Origin: Lithospermum erythrorhizon
Taxonomy: Eukaryota > Streptophyta > Magnoliopsida > Boraginales > Boraginaceae
Direction of reading: 5' to 3'
Assembly (NCBI GenBank): GCA_019722365.1
Contig: JADFUC010001962.1
Span: forward strand, 62,001 to 126,000
Length of the DNA: 64,000 bases
A model generated the notes under the pieces. It did not search any database, was not told the DNA's origin, and was given only the letters and a program-made list of their open reading frames with translations. Shown in pieces: positions 59,201-64,000 of the stretch (the stretch's first letter is position 1; the number at the start of each line of letters is the position of its first letter). A program made the translations under genes and the position numbers.

Positions 59201-60550
59201 TCGGCTTTAGCGGGGCGAGGTTGCGGTGTGCATCGGATCCGATGAATCGGTGGTGGGGACGGTCAGCGTAGCGTATTGTGAGGAAGCGGTTCATCTTGCC
59301 ACCAAATAATGGGCGGCATAGTTGTCAGAGTTCTGATCTTGGCTGGTCCAGGCCAGCAATGAGGGAGAAGCAGGAATGATTAGTTTGATTGTATTTTCGG
59401 ATATGATAATGATGTTTTTACATATTCCTACGTTTATTTATTTTTTCTGTCCGATAATTATAGTACATGTTTACTGCTTTTTGTTATGCAAATTCGCAAT
59501 AAGTTAACGTTTGCCAAATTAACAGGCGATGATATGATTCACGTGCATGACGTGACTATACATGATTCACGAAAATCGAATTATTTCAAGCAAATTTGTT
59601 CCATGTTTAGCTATAAAAGCAAAATTAGTTCAATGCTTTATAAGAAAATAATCATCCAGGCGAATGATGACTTCATTTTTTGCTTAACTTTCACAGCGAT
59701 TACGAAAAATTCTTACGTTTATTAATATGTTTACGTAAATACAACGGCGAATTTCGAATGATTATCACAAAAGCGAATTTTCCAAATGATTCTTTAAAAG
59801 CAAGCGAATTAAGCACATGTTTGTTTGAAGATGGCAGTGCCGTGTTTATATCTTAAACCAATAGTGCTCTATTCTTTATAATATGTCATTTAAATTCTTC
59901 TTATATTCGCAGCCGTCGATTATGAATTGTGTAATATTAATTATAATTCGAATGTTAATAATTTTGAATTTTCATAATTTTGATTTTTATAATTTAGAAT
60001 ATTAATTATTTGGTAGTAATAATTTTGAATGTTAATAATTTCAATTTTGATATTCGTCGAGATATTTGATAATTAATGTTAATAATTTTGAATTTTGATA
60101 ATTTCAAAAATTAATAATTAATGTTGTGTATTTGAAATTTGTGTAATATTTCTCAAATATGTTAATTGGTGTTTAAATATGATAACGTTATTATTTTATG
60201 ATTGGCTTGGTCATTTTATGTTATTTATGTCGTTTTTCATGTGCGATTTTTTTGAGTTTATTTGACGGCTAAATTTCGTTTATGTTTTATGAGAAAGTAG
60301 CGATTTGTCATCGTGTTAAATTCATGGTATCATCCGTGTTTGTTTAACGATAAAGCTAAAAATTAGGCTTTGTGTTTGTTGTAATCTGTGAATTGACTTT
60401 GTTTTTTATCTGGCGGCGAAAAATTGTTTGTTTTCGCAGCGGCAATGAAATTGACTTTGTTTTTTGTCTGGCTTGTGGAAAGAACCATGGGGGTAAAATA
60501 GTATTTTCAGCGATTCGTTTTCTTGTTTGAGGTGTGTGTATAACGCTTCA
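56266..60550. other. intergenic region, no gene supported
   Basis: Open frames of 60-100 codons occur on both strands (for example 56343-56579 minus, 58317-58556 minus, 58963-59271 plus, 59486-59725 plus), but none shows a family signature, splice pattern or codon bias that I trust. 58560-58700 has a CTCTAC(T)GCCTCT-rich low-complexity patch. 59935-60130 is a cluster of (T)TAATAATTTTGAATTTT words. The rest is mixed sequence with scattered CG words, like the decayed transposons elsewhere in the window. Confidence 0.35.
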
Positions 60551-60594
60551 GATCAACACATCAATTTCTATCACATACCATCTACAATTCTATA

Positions 60595-60604
60595 TGCACG
60601 TGGC
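60595..60604 (+). promoter_or_regulatory. G-box upstream of the PAM71-like gene
   Basis: ATGCACGTGGCA contains CACGTG, the G-box core of plant promoters bound by bZIP and bHLH factors and common in light-regulated photosynthesis genes. It lies about 235 bp before the start codon at 60834. Six-base words occur by chance, so this is only suggestive. Confidence 0.35.
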
Positions 60605-60833
60605 ACTCTGCAAAATCTCAACTTGATAAAATAATTGTGCCTTCCTCACTCCTCATCCCACTTAACTCAAGTCAACACTTGAGAGTGCTTTTGAACTCCA
60701 AAAAAGATTGTAAGAAGCCATTTAAAAAGAAGAGAAGAGTCAAGAATCAATTTCGTGCTATTTTGTTTTAGCAGTATGTTACTACTAAGATTTTAAGGTT
60801 AAACAGCAACATTGTCCTTGTACTAACAAGAAA

Positions 60834-62828
60834 ATGCAAGGCCTACCATCCATTCAGACACCCCACCTTATAGCATCCACCAAACTACCCCCATCTTTCT
60901 CAAGGAGGGTTATTTCATCTTCATCATCTTCTTCTTCTTCATGTAACTTCTTTTTCTAAAAAATGTTCTAGTATTGGATGTGGAAAGAAGAATGTAAAAT
61001 TATTGTTCAGATGGTTGATTTTTGTAGCAAAGATGGAGTTTGCAAAGCCAACGTTATTGGGTTTTGTCGATTTTACAGAAATATAGTTGATTATGTGACA
61101 AATATTTAGTTTTAGTGCTTGCACATATGATCTCTATGTTAGATGTTCAGAATTGTTTGAAGTGTGTCAGTGTGTGTATTGGTTAGGTGGTGCCTCGTTG
61201 TTGTCAATTTTGAGGATTTAGCAAGCTACCCCAATTTCTCTGTGATTTTCGTTTCTGTTTATCACTACACATGAGGATTCAAATTCTATCTTATTTGCTT
61301 ATTTATTGTTGAACTGCAAGTCATTCTTGGGTGTCTAGAGTAAAGAAGTGGTTCACAATCTGTTTACTTATCATTGTAAAACGTTGGCTCTTCATTTTAT
61401 AGTATGTAGTGGCAACAATTAAGGGGCCTTGAACAAAGTTAACTCTCAAATTTGTGCAGATGATTCAAATTTATTCTGGATTGTTGGTAACACAATGTTA
61501 AGCGAGTAATTAAATATTCTACAATAGAAAAACTGTCTTTCACAGCATCTGGCTCATTAGTATTTAAAATTACTACTATATCTCCAGCCCAGCATAGACC
61601 TCGAGTTCGCGTTGGCTATGGTACTGTAAGAGCTGATGCATCTAACATCAGTTATGGATCTGGAGGCTATGAAGAAAAACAAGACAATGACAACCAGAAT
61701 TCAACTGACAATAAACCATTAAAACCGTAAGTTCTCTTTTGCTCTTCTCTAAGAGCATTGTTTTTATCAATTTAAATTAACATGCCCCAATGCGCCAATG
61801 CCTCAGAAGACTCTCACCCTAAGTAGGATAGGGGGCAGGGTCGACAGTATGCAGCCTCATCCTTGTGATAACAAGGATCCTTGAGGAGGTTGTTTCCAAA
61901 TAGATCCAAGACTGAAGTGCAAACATTATTTATTACTATTTCACAATAAATAAGAAGCATAATAAGCCATTTTTATTTGTTCCATTATATCAAGAGCAAG
62001 AGAATATAAGATCTTTGACTCCATGAAAATCATCACATTAAATATAAACTATGGTACAAAATATCTAGTTGATAGGGAATTTGTTAGCTTCTCGAAACAC
62101 TGAATTTTCTCGCTATTTGAAATTCTCTACACATTATTCCTGTCAGAGAAGAAGATTTAGTCATGTGTCCCATCCAAACCCTCTAGTGAATATAATGATT
62201 TGGTCATGTAGATTATCTCTTGGGTCAGGTTATAAAATTACTCCCTTTATTCCTTTTTGTTAGGGACACTTGGACCTAAACAAATTTTTATGCCAATTTG
62301 AATTCTTCTCACAATTGTTATTTTTCCTCCAAGATTTTACTCACTATTTGGTCAAAGTGGGAACCATTTAAGGGATTTTCAATTTGGGAAAATGTCCCTA
62401 ATATTTTGGGATGGAGGGAATATTATTTTAAGCGAGTCAGGTGTTAAGCTGCTGCACCAGTCTTTTATCATTCAGAAGTCCGAACATTATTGTTTCTTAA
62501 AGCTCCTTTCGTTTCTTCTATGTGTGGTTATATATCTCTTACTACTATTCATATTAAAGTCAGATTTATTTGCTGTCCTGCAGACCAGAAGGAAACTTGG
62601 CCCTTGGAAAACTAACACATTTTTTTTTCTTGATGGCAGTGAGAAGCCTCTTAATCAGATTCCTTATCCTCTTTCTGTTTCCCTTGTTCTATGTGGATGT
62701 GGACTAGTGTATTCAGTAATTGCCTTTACGAAAAGTGGTCCTTCATCTCTTCTGGATGCAATTTCGAAGTCAGGATTCACTGCTGCATTCTCGCTCATAT
62801 TTGTGTCTGAAATTGGGGACAAGACATT
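60834..62828 (+). CDS. PAM71: PAM71/GDT1-type chloroplast manganese transporter, first three exons
   Basis: Exons 60834-60941, 61546-61726 and 62640 to about 62828 join in frame (phases 1 and 2, donors CAT|GTAACT and AACC|GTAAGT, acceptors TTTCACAG and GATGGCAG). Exon 1 and the start of exon 2 encode a transit peptide: MQGLPSIQTPHLIAST, then a run of nine serines. Exon 2 reads RPRVRVGYGTVRADASN and SYGSGGYEE. Exon 3 has a first membrane helix (LSVSLVLCGCGLVYSVIAF) and then SGFTAAFSLIFVSEIGDKT, the first E-x-G-D-K-T motif of the UPF0016/GDT1 family. PAM71 moves manganese into the thylakoid lumen for photosystem II. The second half, with the other EGDK motif, is missing: after GACAAGACATT comes a stop, no GT donor is visible, and no later exon was found before the window ends. 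Confidence 0.75.
61790..61925 (-). mobile_element. SINE remnant in PAM71-like intron 2
   Basis: On the minus strand, GGAAACAACCTCCTCAAGGA, GATGAGGCTGCATACTGTCG and ACCCTGCCCCCTATCC follow in the order of the plant Au/TS-type SINE body (GGAAACAGCCTC…AGG(C/T)TGCGTAC…CGACCC…CCC). The tRNA-like head is not clear. It could instead be the shared tail of an RTE-type LINE. Confidence 0.5.
62241..62420 (+). mobile_element. Stowaway MITE (180 bp)
   Basis: CTCCCTTTATTCC at the left and GGGATGGAGGGAA at the right are Stowaway/mariner terminal repeats (CTCCCTCCGTCCC form). TA at 62239-62240 and 62421-62422 gives the expected dinucleotide target duplication. It has no coding capacity. It lies inside intron 2, 220 bp before exon 3. 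Confidence 0.85.
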
Positions 62829-62846
62829 GAAACTGATTTAAACAAG

Positions 62847-62885
62847 TACTACCTCCATCCCACTTTCTTTGACCATCCTAATATT
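62847..62885 (+). mobile_element. left end of a second Stowaway-like element
   Basis: TA followed by CTACCTCCATCCCACTTTCT has the form of a Stowaway terminal repeat, about 20 bp after exon 3 breaks off. No matching right end (GGGATGGAGGTAG) was found before 64000, so it is truncated or the match is partial. Confidence 0.4.
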
Positions 62886-64000
62886 TATTGATAGCTCACC
62901 TTTGAATCAATAATTAACATGCTGGTTACATGGTAAGGTAATTGATTGTTCCCTCGAAGTATTGCATATTTAAAGGCTAGACTACTACATTAAGACCAAC
63001 TTGGGGTGAAAATAACAATCTTTAAATTGATTGTTCCCTCGAAGTATTTTTGTTGAGGTCATAGATCTTGTTACTTGTCCTTAGTATAAGCTGGCAATCA
63101 TACATGGTTCTCGCTTCCGGTTGTTATTTTTTTTTTCTAAAAAAAAGTAGCATCAGCCTGCCTACTTGGCTAGAATCTAGCAGGAATACTTAGTGTTTGG
63201 AAGGCTCTTAGGTTGTTAGATAATTCTTAAGTTGTTAGTTTTTATCCACAGAACCATCAGTTGTTTAATTAATCGAATTTGTGGCAATCAAAAACCCCAA
63301 TTTGATTCTTAAGAACCACAATTCCCCAATTTTGAATATAGCGACTACTTTGAACGATAAGCGAGTTTTGTCAGTTCGGGAATCTTCTTCCCCAGCTAAA
63401 ATAAGTTTTATTGTGATTTGAAGCGATAAATTACGATTGATTGTCTTGAGATCAAAAGCAGAACTCTTTGTTACATCATCCTTTTAAATGCACTTATTGG
63501 AGCAAATTCTGACTGTTATAGGCGTAAGATTGTCACAATCCCAAGAGGATAACGCTCTGATATGTAACCCGTCTTATCTCATGAGCTTAATTCTATGCCA
63601 ATTTGAATTCAAACACTTTGATAATTGTCATAGTTGTCTTCGGGTTGCCATGCGTAGCCGTAAATATCTTGATCAAATTCTTGGCGTGAGAAATCCTAAT
63701 AGTCTCCCACCATTTGTGAAGAAAAGGACTTTTACTTGCCCAGCAGCTTAAGTAGCAAAACGGAATCCTGCCGTTTACTAACCAATATACTCTTTCATCT
63801 TTGTTTTTTAAAGCCAAACTTTGTCATGTATACGTAGTATTCTCCCGGAGAGTGTGAACGCTTGTCCAAATACGGCTGACTTATATTTCCGATGCATAAT
63901 GTATTGCTGACAGCTGAATCATCTGAGGCCGGGGTGAAGCTTGTCTTGTTTGAGCTTCAACTTTCTGAAGAGTTTCTTGATCCATGCTTGTCTAACAGGT
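62886..64000. other. end of window, no exon recognised
   Basis: A 24-bp direct repeat (AATTGATTGTTCCCTCGAAG…) occurs at 62940 and 63025. Frames at 63488-63751 (plus) and 63593-63817 (minus) show no family. The last 110 bases read ESSEAGVKLVLFELQLSEEF in one plus frame and might be an exon of an unknown gene. There is no sign of the missing PAM71 exons (the FFIAALL block). Confidence 0.35.

Larger units (their letters stand above)
61727..62639 (+). other. PAM71-like intron 2, with SINE and MITE
   Basis: GTAAGT to TTGATGGCAG, 913 bp. It holds a SINE remnant (61790-61925) and a Stowaway MITE (62241-62420). The open frame across 62392-62841 is only the intron end running into exon 3, so its upstream part is not protein. 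Confidence 0.7.

Noticed and set aside
62392..62841. 149-codon frame starting MSLIFWDGGN as a complete gene
   Set aside because: Its first two thirds are the MITE end and intron sequence. Only the part from 62640 is exon 3 of the PAM71-like gene.
63593..63817. 74-codon minus-strand frame MALKNKDERVYW as a small gene
   Set aside because: It has no recognisable family or splice pattern, and a similar frame overlaps it on the other strand, so there is no support beyond openness.

Overview
The window looks like nuclear DNA of a flowering plant, most likely a eudicot. It is AT-rich. The two genes found have GT-AG introns, and one has a chloroplast transit peptide. The repeats are plant families: Copia (SIRE-like), Ty3/gypsy (Tat-like and Tekay-like), L1-type LINEs, a CACTA/TNP2 transposon, a MULE/FAR1-like fragment, a Stowaway MITE and a SINE. 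I cannot name the species. No tRNA, rRNA, CRISPR or prokaryotic features were seen.

Layout. 1-14300: a decayed Copia element whose 3' LTR starts at 2550 and is split at 3754 by a second Copia element (LTRs 3754-4687 and 11623-12327). That element carries a probable Tekay-type solo LTR inside it, and an inverted third copy of its LTR follows at 12396-13411. 15296-17023: a 5'-truncated LINE. 17350-34560: a minus-strand Tat-like gypsy element. A complete-looking SIRE-like Copia (20565-29564, minus) splits its RNase H, and a second solo LTR (29923-31818) splits its reverse transcriptase next to the YVDD motif.

36823-54732 (minus) is the main result: a small bZIP transcription factor gene that no single reading frame shows. 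Four exons (54732-54479, 48983-48896, 38149-38023, 36950-36823) join in perfect phase into about 198 residues. Its introns are 5.5, 10.7 and 1.1 kb. The long ones hold a LINE, a CACTA element, a FAR1-like fragment, a LINE ORF1 and an octamer repeat. 60834-62828 (plus) is the start of a second gene, a chloroplast PAM71/GDT1-type manganese transporter. Its intron 2 carries a SINE and a MITE, and its exon 3 runs into a stop codon just after the EIGDKT motif.

The host-gene exons are clean, whereas the high-copy transposons are full of small indels. This may be true age or an unpolished repeat consensus. I found no new defence or metabolic system. The most notable structures are the transposon-stretched bZIP gene and the stack of nested retroelements.
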